Part shown: one piece after another, positions 44,883 to 53,670 of the stretch
Position numbering within the stretch: position 1 is the stretch's first letter
Layout of the letters: each line of letters begins with the position of its first letter
DNA from: Massilia sp. W12
GTDB lineage: Bacteria; Pseudomonadota; Gammaproteobacteria; Burkholderiales; Burkholderiaceae_D
Direction of reading: 5' to 3'
Assembly (NCBI RefSeq): GCF_037300705.1
Contig: NZ_CP147776.1
Location: 3,472,001 to 3,536,000 of the forward strand
Length of the DNA stretch: 64,000 nucleotides
Notes under the pieces: generated by a model
Database searches by the model: none
What the model was told of the DNA's origin: nothing
The model's input: only the letters and a program-made list of their open reading frames with translations
Program-made: the position numbers and the translations under genes

Positions 44883-45455
44883 TTATGTTTGAATGGTTAA
44901 CATGGGCCAGCGCTGTAAAAACTGTTTTTGTTCCAGCCGCTGCAAGAATACATCGTATGCGACTTGGCGCGGATTATGGCGCAAGACCAGATCGAACAAA
45001 TCTTGCAAACCGCAAGGCGCCAGCACATGCATTTGCGCCTGCTCATCCAATCGCACAGCAAGCGCGGTCGCCGTTTCCGGCCAGCCGGACACGCCGTCCA
45101 GCGTGCTGCGCAAAGGGGGCATTGGGCTTTGCGGCGTGCAGCGCCAACTGTGCACCCCGGCTTGATTCGTCACCTCCCACACCCAGCCAGGGCATATTGC
45201 TTGCAAACGCGCCTGCCACATCTGCTCAAAACCGGGGCCGCAATGCTCCACATCAAAATACACCACATCCAACTCACCGCCGGCTGGCGTGCTGAATCCG
45301 TGCAAATGATCCCACACCCGGTTGCGGATGGCGCCGGCGCCCAGCCAGGCGTCGGGCAGATTCAGGGAACGGATGGCGCGCAAGGCTTGCATCAGCGCCG
45401 CATCCTGCCGCAGCAAGTCACATAAGTGCTTGTGCAAAACATCTGTTGGCAGCAT
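44883..45455 (-). CDS. Nucleotidyltransferase-like protein (NTP_transf_6 / DUF925 family)
   Basis: A 190-residue protein. The fold motif LGAGAIRNRVWDHLHG, followed by GGELDVVYFD (D-x-V acidic pair), identifies the family; members have a nucleotidyltransferase fold but no proven substrate. Start MLPTDVLHKHL at 45455 is used; the in-frame extension to 45554 crosses the bidirectional terminator. It lies downstream of gapA in the same direction, beyond a strong terminator, so it is probably a separate transcript. Confidence 0.85.
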   Translation of the reverse strand: MLPTDVLHKHLCDLLRQDAALMQALRAIRSLNLPDAWLGAGAIRNRVWDHLHGFSTPAGGELDVVYFDVEHCGPGFEQMWQARLQAICPGWVWEVTNQAGVHSWRCTPQSPMPPLRSTLDGVSGWPETATALAVRLDEQAQMHVLAPCGLQDLFDLVLRHNPRQVAYDVFLQRLEQKQFLQRWPMLTIQT

Positions 45456-45502
45456 TTCTGTCAAATTATTCCCGCATATCTGGCAAAAGCATCTCTTCAG
45501 CC

Positions 45503-45537
45503 AATAAAAACGGGCGCATGCAGCGCCCGTTTTTATT
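45503..45537. terminator. Bidirectional rho-independent terminator after gapA
   Basis: A fully symmetric element: AATAAAAA precedes the arm CGGGCGC, a 5-nt loop follows, then GCGCCCG and TTTTTATT. It gives T-runs on both strands. It lies 19 bases beyond the gapA stop (minus strand). Confidence 0.92.
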
Positions 45538-45555
45538 GATGCCTGATGTGTCAAA

Positions 45556-46563
45556 TCACTTGGCGTTCATCAGCGCCACAGTGGTGTCCAACATACGGTT
45601 GGAGAAGCCCCATTCATTGTCATACCAGGACGACACTTTGACCAGATTGCCGGACACTTTGGTCAGGGTGGCGTCAAAGTTGGAGGAAGCCGGGTTGTGG
45701 TTGTAGTCGATCGACACCAGCGGATCGGTGTTGTAAGTCAGGATGCCGCCGGCGGCTGCCGCTGCTTCCTTCATGATCGCATTCACTTCATCCGCCGTGG
45801 TTTCACGCGCAGCCACGAAGGACAGGTCAACCAGGGACACATTGATGGTCGGAACGCGGATCGCGTAGCCGTCCAGCTTGCCATTCAATTCCGGCAACAC
45901 CAGGCCGACCGCAGCAGCAGCGCCGGTCTTGGTCGGGATCATGCTCATGGTGGCGGAACGGGCGCGGCGCAGGTCTTCGTGCATCACGTCGGTCAGCACC
46001 TGGTCATTGGTGTAAGCATGCACAGTGGTCATCAAGCCGGTCAGCAGGCCGATTTTGTCGTTCAGCGGCTTAACCAGCGGAGCTAAGCAGTTGGTGGTGC
46101 AGGAAGCGTTGGAAATCACGGTGTCGCTGGCTTTCAACACATTGTGGTTGACGCCAAACACCACGGTCGCGTCCACATCCTTGCCGCCCGGCGCGGAGAT
46201 GATGACTTTCTTGGCGCCGCCTTTCAGGTGAGCGGAAGCTTTTTCTTTGCTGGTGAAAAAGCCGGTGCATTCCAGCACCACGTCCACGCCCAGCTCGCCC
46301 CATGGGATTTCAGCCGGATTGCGTTGTGCGAACACGCGGATTTTGTCGCCATTGACGATCATGAATTCGCCATCCACTTCCACGGTGCCCGGGAATTTGC
46401 CGTGCGCAGTGTCAAAACGGGTCAGATGGGCGTTCGATTTGACATCGCCCAGGTCATTGATGGCCACGATCTGGATATCGTGTTTTTTGCCGCCTTCATA
46501 GTGGGCGCGCAGGATGTTGCGGCCAATCCGGCCATAACCATTGATTGCTACTTTGATCGTCAT
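45556..46563 (-). CDS. gapA: Glyceraldehyde-3-phosphate dehydrogenase
   Basis: A 335-residue glycolytic enzyme of standard length. NAD-binding [14 protein letters not shown] is at the N-terminus, the catalytic Cys155 is in SNASCTTNC, and the C-terminal [13 protein letters not shown] is canonical. Position 33-36 reads VAIN-D, fitting an NAD-dependent enzyme. It is 69 bases downstream of tkt and probably shares its transcript; a hairpin lies in the gap. Strong codon bias (many GCG/CTG-rich, regular) fits a highly expressed gene. Confidence 0.97.
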   Translation of the reverse strand: MTIKVAINGYGRIGRNILRAHYEGGKKHDIQIVAINDLGDVKSNAHLTRFDTAHGKFPGTVEVDGEFMIVNGDKIRVFAQRNPAEIPWGELGVDVVLECTGFFTSKEKASAHLKGGAKKVIISAPGGKDVDATVVFGVNHNVLKASDTVISNASCTTNCLAPLVKPLNDKIGLLTGLMTTVHAYTNDQVLTDVMHEDLRRARSATMSMIPTKTGAAAAVGLVLPELNGKLDGYAIRVPTINVSLVDLSFVAARETTADEVNAIMKEAAAAAGGILTYNTDPLVSIDYNHNPASSNFDATLTKVSGNLVKVSSWYDNEWGFSNRMLDTTVALMNAK

Positions 46564-46578
46564 GTTTCACTCCACAAG

Positions 46579-46620
46579 AAAAAAACTTATTGCGCCCGCG
46601 CCATCGTGTATGGCGCGGGC
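46579..46620 (-). promoter_or_regulatory. Intercistronic hairpin between tkt and gapA (attenuator or processing element)
   Basis: A perfect 11-bp stem (GCCCGCGCCAT 46594-46604, ATGGCGCGGGC 46610-46620) with a 5-nt loop is followed on the minus strand, after eight bases, by a seven-T run near 46579. The offset T-run suggests partial termination, or an RNase-resistant end that raises gapA over tkt or the reverse. Confidence 0.55.
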
Positions 46621-46632
46621 AAATCCTGCATA

Positions 46633-48642
46633 TTATGCGGCCATCACCTGTTCAACCTTGGCCACCACATTGTCCACGGTAAAGCCGAAATGCTTGAACA
46701 GCACGCCTGCCGGGGCCGATTCGCCAAAGGTGTCGATGCCGACCACGGCGCCTTCCAGGCCGACGTACTTGTACCAGAAATCGGTAACGCCGGCTTCAAT
46801 CGCCACGCGCGGCACGCCGCGCGGCAAGACTTGCGCTTTATATGCAGCGTCTTGCAGATCAAAGATTTCGGTACAGGGCATGGACACCACGCGCACCGCC
46901 ACGCCTTTGGCGGCCAGAGCGTCGGCGGCTTTTTGCGCCAGTTCGATTTCCGAACCGGTGGCGATCAACACCGCACGCGGGTTTTCCGCATCGCGCAACA
47001 CATAGCCGCCGCGTGCGATATCGGCGATTTGCTGCACGCTGCGCGCCTGAAACGGCAGATTCTGGCGCGAGAAAATCAAATTGCTCGGGCCGTCATCGCG
47101 CGCAACCGCGCAACCCCAGGCCACCATCGATTCGACGGTGTCGCAAGGACGCCAGTTAAACAGATTCGGGATCAGGCGCAAGCTCGACACATGTTCCACT
47201 GATTGGTGGGTCGGGCCATCTTCACCCAGGCCGATGGAGTCATGCGTGAACACAAAAATACTGCGCAGCTTCATCAGCGCAGCCATGCGCAGGGCATTGC
47301 GGCTGTAGTCCGAGAAGGTGAGGAAGGTGGCGCCGAAAGGCAGATAACCGCCATGCAGGGCGATGCCGTTCATGATCGCGCTCATGCCGAATTCGCGCAC
47401 GCCATAATTGATATGGTTGCCCGGCTGGCCGCTGCGCAAGGCTTTGCACGCTTTCCAGTTGGTCAGATTGGAGCCGGTCAGGTCGGCCGAGCCGCCCAGG
47501 AATTCCGGCAACACCGCCGACAGCGCTTCAATCGCGTTCTGGCTGGCTTTGCGGGTGGCGATGGTTTCCTGCTTTTCATTGCAGGCGGAAATCGCTTGCG
47601 CCAGGGTGGCGGCGAAGTTTTGCGGCAGTTCGCCCTTGACGCGGCGCTGCAATTCGGCGGCTTTTTCCGGGAATTGTGCGGCATAAGCGGCAAAACGCGC
47701 ATTCCAGTCGGCTTCCAATTGCGCGCCGGCGGCTTTGGCGTCCCAACCGGCATAGACTTCCGCCGGGATTTCAAACGGCGCATGATGCCAGCCCAAGGCC
47801 TCGCGCACGGCGGCGACTTCTTTTTCGCCTAAAGCCGCACCGTGCACTTTGTCGGTGCCGGCCAGATTCGGCGAACCTTTGCCGATCACGGTCTTGCAGC
47901 AAATCAAGCTCGGCTTGCCTGCTGTTTTGGCGCTGGCGATGGCGTCGGCAATTGCGTCCACATCATGCCCGTCCACATTGTCAATCACATGCCAGCCATA
48001 GGCGGCGAAGCGTTGCGGGGTATTGTCGCGGAACCAGCCATCGACCTTGCCGTCAATCGAGATGCCGTTATCGTCATACAGCACAATCAGCTTGGACAGA
48101 TTCAAGGTGCCGGCCAGCGAGCAGACTTCATGCGAAATGCCTTCCATCAGACAGCCATCGCCGACGAAGGCGTAGGTGTAGTGGTCGATAATGTCATGGC
48201 CCGGCTGATTGAATTCCGCCGCCAGCAGATATTCCGCCAGCGCCATGCCGACCGCATTGCTGATGCCCTGGCCCAGCGGGCCGGTGGTGGTTTCCACGCC
48301 CGGGGTGATGTGCACTTCCGGGTGGCCCGGCGTTTTGGAATGCAATTGACGGAAAGCCTTTAACTCAGACATCGGCAGGTCATAGCCGGTCAAGTGTAAA
48401 AGCGCATAGATCAACATCGAGCCATGGCCGTTGGAAAGCACAAAACGGTCGCGGTTGAGAAACAGCGGATTGACGGGATTGTGGCGCAAATGCCGGCTCC
48501 ACAAGGCGACTGCGATTTCAGCCATGCCCATCGGCATGCCGGGGTGGCCGGAATTCGCTTGCTGCACTGCATCCATCGCCAGCGCGCGGATCGCGTTGGC
48601 CATTTGCTGTTGCAAAGCGGTAGTCGTGAGTTCAGATGTCAT
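46633..48642 (-). CDS. tkt: Transketolase
   Basis: A 669-residue thiamine-diphosphate enzyme of the non-oxidative pentose phosphate pathway, of standard length. Key parts are [19 protein letters not shown], the ThDP-binding [18 protein letters not shown], the phosphate-site HKTPGHPE-type region ([19 protein letters not shown]) and [38 protein letters not shown] at 48642 is the normal N-terminus; a longer frame to 48783 is rejected. Ribosome site is weak. The pairing with gapA is typical of betaproteobacteria. Confidence 0.97.
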   Translation of the reverse strand: MTSELTTTALQQQMANAIRALAMDAVQQANSGHPGMPMGMAEIAVALWSRHLRHNPVNPLFLNRDRFVLSNGHGSMLIYALLHLTGYDLPMSELKAFRQLHSKTPGHPEVHITPGVETTTGPLGQGISNAVGMALAEYLLAAEFNQPGHDIIDHYTYAFVGDGCLMEGISHEVCSLAGTLNLSKLIVLYDDNGISIDGKVDGWFRDNTPQRFAAYGWHVIDNVDGHDVDAIADAIASAKTAGKPSLICCKTVIGKGSPNLAGTDKVHGAALGEKEVAAVREALGWHHAPFEIPAEVYAGWDAKAAGAQLEADWNARFAAYAAQFPEKAAELQRRVKGELPQNFAATLAQAISACNEKQETIATRKASQNAIEALSAVLPEFLGGSADLTGSNLTNWKACKALRSGQPGNHINYGVREFGMSAIMNGIALHGGYLPFGATFLTFSDYSRNALRMAALMKLRSIFVFTHDSIGLGEDGPTHQSVEHVSSLRLIPNLFNWRPCDTVESMVAWGCAVARDDGPSNLIFSRQNLPFQARSVQQIADIARGGYVLRDAENPRAVLIATGSEIELAQKAADALAAKGVAVRVVSMPCTEIFDLQDAAYKAQVLPRGVPRVAIEAGVTDFWYKYVGLEGAVVGIDTFGESAPAGVLFKHFGFTVDNVVAKVEQVMAA

Positions 48643-48945
48643 GATAGCTAGAAGGCAATGAAAAAACCGTGACGGGGGCAAATCGCCCTGTCCTGCGCTT
48701 GCTGCCGGGCTGCGGCAAGGCACTCCAAAAAATTCGCCAATCATTGGCGCTTTTTGCAATACCCTGCGCCGGTTTGCATGCATTCATGCATGCCGGCCCG
48801 CACGCTCAAACAGGAAATGCGCGGCATCTGCCTCAAAGCGTGCTATTTTAGCAGACAAGCGCTGTATAGCCCGCCCCGCCCAGCAAATTTGTGTGCGCTG
48901 CCGCATTGCGCATGCCGGGCGCGCAATTCTGAAGGAATGCATAAC
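48643..48945. other. Divergent control region between tkt and rsmE with dense palindromes
   Basis: 303 bases. They hold a hairpin (CGCCAAT-C-ATTGGCG, 48735-48749) flanked by A/T-tracts on both sides, and an 18-bp palindrome (48776-48793). Either could be a regulator-binding site for tkt. No small gene was identified. Confidence 0.45.
48776..48793. promoter_or_regulatory. 18-bp palindrome, putative operator
   Basis: GCATGCAT and ATGCATGC are separated by two bases. Position in the tkt-rsmE divergent region fits an operator. No matching known regulator can be named. Confidence 0.4.
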
Positions 48946-49671
48946 ATGGCAAGATTTTATTTTCCGCAAGCGCTTGAATTGGACGCCGTTCTGGAGCTGC
49001 CCGCCGACTTGGCCCACCATGTGCATGTGCTGCGCATGCAATGCGGCGACAACCTGACCTTGTTTCATGGCGATGGCGGCGAATACACTGCACAAATCTG
49101 CGCACTCGACAAAAAAACCGCCTCGGTGGTGGTGAAAACCTTTTCCCCGCGCGAAGTGGAATTGCCATACGCCCTGAGCCTGGCGCAAGCCTTGCCGGAA
49201 GGGTCGAAAATGGATTGGATCATTGAAAAAGCGGTCGAACTCGGAGTCGCCCTGGTGCAACCGCTGGCGGCGGCGCGCTCGGTGGTCAAGCTCGACGCGG
49301 AACGCGCCGAAAAGCGCCAGCGCCATTGGCAGGGCATCATCATCGCCGCCAGCGAGCAATGCGGGCGCAACCGCCTGGCGCGCTTAGCGCCGCTGGCGCG
49401 CTTTGAAGAATGGACTGCGCGCCAGGATTTGCACCGCCGCATTCTGCTCTCGCCGCGCGCCACCACCTCAATCAGCGACTGGGCGCGCCACCATCCGCCG
49501 CAAGCGCTGACATTGATGGTGGGGCCGGAAGGCGGTTTTTCAGAAGCAGAGGAAAATCAGGCGATTGCCCACGGGGCCTTGAGTTTTTCTCTCGGCCCGC
49601 GCGTATTGCGCACCGAAACCGCCGGCATCTACGCCCTGTCCGCCCTGCAGGCGCTGTGGGGCAATCAGTAG
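48946..49671 (+). CDS. rsmE: 16S rRNA m3U1498 methyltransferase
   Basis: A 241-residue SPOUT methyltransferase. The N-terminal PUA-like domain begins MARFYFP; the middle has MDWIIEKAVELGV; the trefoil-knot SAM site is MVGPEGGFSEAE followed by LGPRVLRTETAGI. It methylates U1498 of 16S rRNA. ATG 48946 is used because GAAGGA lies nine bases upstream and the family starts here; the ATG nine bases earlier overlaps that ribosome site. Confidence 0.95.
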   Translation: MARFYFPQALELDAVLELPADLAHHVHVLRMQCGDNLTLFHGDGGEYTAQICALDKKTASVVVKTFSPREVELPYALSLAQALPEGSKMDWIIEKAVELGVALVQPLAAARSVVKLDAERAEKRQRHWQGIIIAASEQCGRNRLARLAPLARFEEWTARQDLHRRILLSPRATTSISDWARHHPPQALTLMVGPEGGFSEAEENQAIAHGALSFSLGPRVLRTETAGIYALSALQALWGNQ

Positions 49672-49678
49672 TTGCGCC

Positions 49679-49706
49679 TTGTAAAAAACCTGCCCTCGCC
49701 TAAAAT
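49679..49706 (+). promoter_or_regulatory. Sigma70-type promoter of the small proline-rich gene
   Basis: TTGTAA (49679-49684), a 16-nt spacer and TAAAAT (49701-49706) give a good housekeeping promoter ending 33 bases before the start codon of the next small gene. Confidence 0.55.
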
Positions 49707-49738
49707 GAATCACCTTTGATTGCAGGCGGAGGCAGGCA

Positions 49739-50014
49739 ATGTCAAACCATCGCAGCACAGCACAGTGCGCCACGGCCCTGGCGCAAGGACAGTGTGGCAT
49801 TCTGGCCACTTTGCGTCAGCTGCCGCAGCGCTTGCGGCTGTACGCCGCACCCAAAATGCCGCCGTCCGCGCCGCCGCGTATTCCACCCCACCCCCATCCG
49901 CATCAACGCGCCCCGGTCGATGCGCCGCATGTGCCGATCGATCCGCGCATATCGCCTCTGCCGCCGCCCTTGCTGCCGCCCGCGCCGCCCGGTTTGCGCA
50001 TGGCGATGTGTTGA
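49739..50014 (+). CDS. Small proline-rich hypothetical protein (91 residues)
   Basis: Supported by its own promoter (49679-49706) and a GGAGG-type ribosome site eight bases before the ATG. The product starts MSNHRSTAQCATALAQGQCG, and its second half is Pro/His-rich (over a third proline, with PHPHPH and PLPPPLLPPAPP). No membrane helix, signal peptide or family was recognised. The Pro/Gly-rich DNA could also give chance open frames, and other frames are open here, so the call is tentative. Confidence 0.4.
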   Translation: MSNHRSTAQCATALAQGQCGILATLRQLPQRLRLYAAPKMPPSAPPRIPPHPHPHQRAPVDAPHVPIDPRISPLPPPLLPPAPPGLRMAMC

Positions 50015-50090
50015 TTTCACGGTCGTCTTTTCTGGCTGCCCACAGCCTGGATGACTGTTATCCTTGGGGGAAAGACGATCTTTTTCATTC

Positions 50091-50120
50091 AAAAAAAGAG
50101 CCGGGGCGGGCGCCCGGCTC
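50091..50120 (-). terminator. Rho-independent terminator of the second single-Cache gene
   Basis: GAGCCGGG (50098-50105) pairs with CCCGGCTC (50113-50120); on the minus strand the stem is followed by a seven-T run, 33 bases after the stop codon at 50153. Confidence 0.85.
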
Positions 50121-50152
50121 CTGTTGTGGCTGCACAGATTGCACATCGCGCC

Positions 50153-50605
50153 TTAGCGGTAAATGCCGCAGGCGAACATCACGTCTTCCACAATTTCGTT
50201 ATACATCGACTTCTTGCCCATTTCCTTGCTGACCGGATGCGGCCAGCGGTAATTCACCCAGCCGCCGTTTTTGCCCTGCCCGGCCGCCAGTTGCTCTTTG
50301 ACGATCATCACGCCGTCGGCGTCTTTCAGATCGATAATGTTTTTCCCGATCAGCTTCTTGTTCGCGCCATGCGATATCACAGTTCCTTTCAGGTCATACA
50401 TCACGACATATAAATCCCGCTCATTGAACGGGCCAGCCGGATCGCTGACGGCAGCGATCGTCTTCTCTCTGCCATGCGCCTGGTAAAACGCGATGGCCTT
50501 CTTGACCATGGCTTGCGCCTGCTCCGGCGTACTGTTCTGTTGCGCCATCGCACTCGCCAAGCCAGACAGGCCAAGCACCAATAACAACTGCCAAAACCAC
50601 TTCAT
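50153..50605 (-). CDS. Secreted single-Cache domain (sCache_2-like) protein
   Basis: A 150-residue protein with a signal peptide (about 1-22, ending SAMAQ) and a single Cache domain: QAMVKKAIAFYQAHG, DPAGPFNERDLYVVMYDL, KNIIDLKDADGVMIVKEQL and VNYRWPHPVSKEMGKKSMY. It lacks membrane anchor and output domain. The paralogue is 736-1215. Two in-frame ATGs are adjacent (50608 and 50605); the second lies at better spacing from AAGGAG. A periplasmic ligand-binding role is likely; many family members sense carboxylates, but the ligand here is unknown. Confidence 0.85.
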   Translation of the reverse strand: MKWFWQLLLVLGLSGLASAMAQQNSTPEQAQAMVKKAIAFYQAHGREKTIAAVSDPAGPFNERDLYVVMYDLKGTVISHGANKKLIGKNIIDLKDADGVMIVKEQLAAGQGKNGGWVNYRWPHPVSKEMGKKSMYNEIVEDVMFACGIYR

Positions 50606-50949
50606 CATGCACTCCTTCTTTCGCAAACCGACGCTATGGGCAAAAGAAAGGTCATGCGAACACACCAATCCTGTACTGCCATCGCCACTGCCGATCTGCG
50701 TCAGACTGCATGGTTTGGGCAGCCGGGGAATGACGCGGATCGCCTGGCCTTTCCGCGTCTTGACATGAAAGCTCAGAATATCAATCCCGCAACTTTCATT
50801 GCAATTATTGCAGCTATTTTCCTGCCTGCAAGGCGGTTTTTTATTGCACAGCACAAATCCCGGCCATAAAATATACTAAAAGTACCTAAAATTTGAGTTT
50901 ATTTCCTGAAAGTATTACAATTGCGCCCAATTTCATTCCAGGGGCAGTC
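50606..50949. other. Divergent control region between the Cache gene and purE
   Basis: 344 bases. It holds the purE promoter (50893-50921). The part near the Cache gene is less AT-rich and shows no certain promoter. No purine riboswitch-like structure was recognised. Confidence 0.4.
50893..50921 (+). promoter_or_regulatory. Sigma70-type promoter of purEK
   Basis: TTGAGT (50893-50898), a 17-nt spacer and TACAAT (50916-50921), in a conspicuously AT-rich stretch 28 bases before the purE ATG. Confidence 0.7.
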
Positions 50950-51447
50950 ATGCAACAACAAATTCAGGTCGGCGTGGTCATGGGCTCATCTTCTGACTGG
51001 GAAGTGATGCAACACGCAGTCAATATCCTGCAGCAATTCGGCATTGCATTTGAAGCCCGCGTGGTGTCTGCGCACCGCATGCCGGATCAAATGTTTGAAT
51101 ACGCCGAACAGGCTCAACAGCGCGGCTTGCGCGCAATCATCGCCGGGGCCGGCGGCGCAGCCCATCTGCCGGGCATGCTGGCGGCCAAAACCATCGTTCC
51201 TGTGCTTGGCGTTCCTGTCCCCTCGCGCTATCTGCGCGGCGAAGATTCCCTGCTTTCCATTGTGCAAATGCCCAAGGGCATTCCGGTCGCCACCTTCGCC
51301 ATTGGCGAAGCCGGGGCCGCCAACGCCGCACTCTGCGCGGTGGCCATGCTGGCGGCGGAGAATGCCGCATTGCGCGAACAACTGCACGCCTTCCGCGCGG
51401 CGCAAACCGCGCAGGCGCAAGCCATGCAATTGCCGGTGAACCCATGA
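50950..51447 (+). CDS. purE: N5-carboxyaminoimidazole ribonucleotide mutase
   Basis: A 165-residue class I PurE that moves the carboxyl of N5-CAIR to give CAIR in purine synthesis. Family motifs are VVMGSSSDWEVMQ, SAHRMPDQMFEYA and AGAGGAAHLPGM. It overlaps purK by 4 nt (ATGA), as usual. A shallow GGGGC site precedes the ATG. The C-terminal tail (about 140-165) is Gln/Ala-rich and variable. Confidence 0.97.
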   Translation: MQQQIQVGVVMGSSSDWEVMQHAVNILQQFGIAFEARVVSAHRMPDQMFEYAEQAQQRGLRAIIAGAGGAAHLPGMLAAKTIVPVLGVPVPSRYLRGEDSLLSIVQMPKGIPVATFAIGEAGAANAALCAVAMLAAENAALREQLHAFRAAQTAQAQAMQLPVNP

Positions 51448-52637
51448 GCGCGCCGGCGTCCTGGAATCCGCTCACGCCGCCGGCCTGGCTGGGGGTGCTG
51501 GGCGGCGGCCAACTGGGCCGCATGTTCATTCAAGCCGCGCAAGCGCTGGGTTATCGCGTGCTGGCGCTGGATCCCGATCCCGGCTGTCCTTCCGCCAGCG
51601 TGGCCGACCGTTTTTTATGCGCCGCCTATGACGATCCCAAGGCTTTGGCGGAGATGGCGGCGCAATGTCAGGCGGTGACCACCGAATTTGAAAACGTCCC
51701 CGCCGCCAGCCTGGAATGGCTGGCGCAACACACCCGGGTCGCGCCCAGCGCGCAGGCGGTGGCGGTCTGCCAGGATCGGATCGCCGAAAAAACCCTGTTG
51801 CAAGAGCTGGCCGCCAACAGCGGCGCCCCGCCTGCGCCCTGGCATGCCTTGCGCAGCGCGGCGGATCTGGAACAGGTCGATGCCGCGCTGTTTCCGGCGA
51901 TTTTGAAAACCGCGCGCATGGGGTATGACGGTCGCGGTCAATGCAAAGTGGAAAATCTGGCGCAGTTGCGCACCGTATTCGCAGAGTGGAATTGCGCCTG
52001 CGTGCTGGAAAAACGCCTGGCGCTGGCCTCTGAAATTTCAGTGCTGGCGATGCGCGGCAAAGATGGCGCGGGCGCGGTGTATGCGCCGGCGCAAAATCTG
52101 CACCGCAACGGCATTTTGCACACCAGCCTGGCGCTGGGCGATGCCGGCACGCCGCAAGTCAGCGCAGAATTGTGCCGGCGCGCGCAGGATGCGGCGCAAC
52201 AGATTCTGGCGGCGCTGGATTTTGTCGGGCTGGCCTGCGTCGAATTTTTTGTGCTGCAAGATGGGCAATTGGTGGCGAATGAAATCGCGCCGCGCCCGCA
52301 CAACAGCGGCCACCACACCTTATCGTCCTGCGACACCAGCCAGTTTGAGCAGCAAGTGCGCGCACTCTGCGGCCTGGCCCCCGGCAGCACACGCCAGCAC
52401 AGCCCGGCGCTGATGTTGAATCTGCTGGGCGATATCTGGTTTGCCGATGGTCAGACCCGCAATCCGGCCTGGGAGCGGATTCTGGCCCTGCCCGGCGCCG
52501 CTTTGCAGCTGTATGGCAAGCAGCCGCGCGCGGCGCGCAAAATGGGGCATTTGACCTTGAAAGCGGAACATGCAGCAGCATTGCAAGTCCAGCTGGAACA
52601 GGCTTGCGCCATCCTCGGCATTGCGCTGGAAGAATAA
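51444..52637 (+). CDS. purK: N5-carboxyaminoimidazole ribonucleotide synthase
   Basis: A 397-residue ATP-grasp enzyme that joins AIR, ATP and bicarbonate to give N5-CAIR. Seen are LGGGQLGRMFIQA at the start, the ATP-site KTARMGYDGRGQ, VEFFVLQDGQLVANEIAPR and RPHNSGHHT. It forms an operon with purE. Its requirement for bicarbonate makes the DAB bicarbonate-uptake genes, beginning about 1 kb downstream on the same strand, a notable neighbour. It is convergent with the LysR gene, with five bases between the stops. Confidence 0.97.
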   Translation: MSAPASWNPLTPPAWLGVLGGGQLGRMFIQAAQALGYRVLALDPDPGCPSASVADRFLCAAYDDPKALAEMAAQCQAVTTEFENVPAASLEWLAQHTRVAPSAQAVAVCQDRIAEKTLLQELAANSGAPPAPWHALRSAADLEQVDAALFPAILKTARMGYDGRGQCKVENLAQLRTVFAEWNCACVLEKRLALASEISVLAMRGKDGAGAVYAPAQNLHRNGILHTSLALGDAGTPQVSAELCRRAQDAAQQILAALDFVGLACVEFFVLQDGQLVANEIAPRPHNSGHHTLSSCDTSQFEQQVRALCGLAPGSTRQHSPALMLNLLGDIWFADGQTRNPAWERILALPGAALQLYGKQPRAARKMGHLTLKAEHAAALQVQLEQACAILGIALEE

Positions 52638-52642
52638 GCGCC

Positions 52643-53557
52643 TCAGTTCAATCCGCGCTCGGCCCGGTAGCGCGGAATCCAGTCCTGCAACTCCTGCAAA
52701 AACGCCTGCGCCGCGCGCGACAGGCGTTTTTGCCGCAAATACACCAGCTGCCAATGCGACTGCAGCGGAAAACCCTGCACCGGCAGCATCACCACCTCAT
52801 CTTCCGCCACGGTGCGGTGCAAGGTGTGGCGCGATAAGATCGAGACGCCCAGACCGCCCGCCACCGCCTGCTTGATCGCCTCATTACTGCCCAGCTCCAG
52901 GCGGACATTCAAACTCTGTCCCTGCTGCCGCAAAAATTCCTCAATCGCAATACGCGTGCCGGAACCTTGTTCACGCATGATGAAACGCTCACGCGCAAAC
53001 TCTTCCAAGCTGATCGACGCCTGCCCGGCCAGAGGGTGATCCGGCGGCGCAATCGCGGCCAAGGGATTATCCAAAAACGTTTGCTGCACCAAATCCAGCT
53101 GCGCCGGCGGGCGGCTCATCACATATAAATCGTCCAGATTATTGCTGATGCGCTCAATGATGCGGTCACGGTTCAAGACTTCCAGGCGCACCTCAATACC
53201 CGGATAGCGCTGGCAAAACGGGCCTAACACACGCGGGAAAAAATATTTGGCGGTGGACACCACCGCCAGGCGCAACACCCCGCTTTGCAAACCGCGCATG
53301 GCCTGCACTTCCTCATCAAACTCTTGCCACAAACCGGCCATGCCCTGCCAGGTTTGCAACAGCTTTTGCCCGGCGTAGGTTAAATGCAATTTGCGTCCAT
53401 TGCTCTCAATCAGCGGCTCGCCCACCGCCTCGCTCAAGAGCCGCATTTGCTGCGACACCGCTGGCTGGGTCAAAAACAATTGCTCAGAAGCGCGCGTAAA
53501 GCTGCCGCACTCCACCACCTTGGCAAAGATTTGCATCTGACGCATGGTGACATTCAT
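52643..53557 (-). CDS. LysR-family regulator, CbbR-like, divergent from the DAB operon
   Basis: A 304-residue regulator. N-terminal helix-turn-helix MRQMQIFAKVVECGSFTRAS and QPAVSQQMRLLSEAVG, then a substrate-binding domain with LRLAVVSTAKYFFPRVLGPF, DLYVMSRPP and EQGSGTRIAIEEFL; these read like the CbbR/CmpR group that senses carbon metabolites. It is transcribed away from dabB with a 113-base gap holding dyads, the standard layout for a LysR protein controlling its neighbour. So it probably controls bicarbonate uptake. The effector is unknown. Confidence 0.88.
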   Translation of the reverse strand: MNVTMRQMQIFAKVVECGSFTRASEQLFLTQPAVSQQMRLLSEAVGEPLIESNGRKLHLTYAGQKLLQTWQGMAGLWQEFDEEVQAMRGLQSGVLRLAVVSTAKYFFPRVLGPFCQRYPGIEVRLEVLNRDRIIERISNNLDDLYVMSRPPAQLDLVQQTFLDNPLAAIAPPDHPLAGQASISLEEFARERFIMREQGSGTRIAIEEFLRQQGQSLNVRLELGSNEAIKQAVAGGLGVSILSRHTLHRTVAEDEVVMLPVQGFPLQSHWQLVYLRQKRLSRAAQAFLQELQDWIPRYRAERGLN

Positions 53558-53574
53558 GTTCTCTCCATAATTTT

Positions 53575-53642
53575 ATCTAATGGAAATTTAAAGAAATAGC
53601 GATTAGACCTTATACATTGGATTGCTTACCATAGCAAGCAAT
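53575..53642. promoter_or_regulatory. LysR-type binding sites between the regulator and dabB (putative)
   Basis: Two inverted repeats lie in the 113-base gap: TCTAAT (53576-53581) with ATTAGA (53602-53607), and ATTGCTT (53621-53627) with AAGCAAT (53636-53642), an 8-nt centre. Both are AT-rich and correspond to the T-N11-A type half-sites of LysR operators. The dabB ATG is 28 bases beyond the second. Confidence 0.5.
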
Positions 53643-53670
53643 TCTTCTTTCACGTCTTAATGGGGTCGTT

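Noticed and set aside
46144-47202. Plus-strand open frame (352 residues) opposite gapA and tkt
   Set aside because: Antisense to two highly conserved enzymes and low-complexity in composition.
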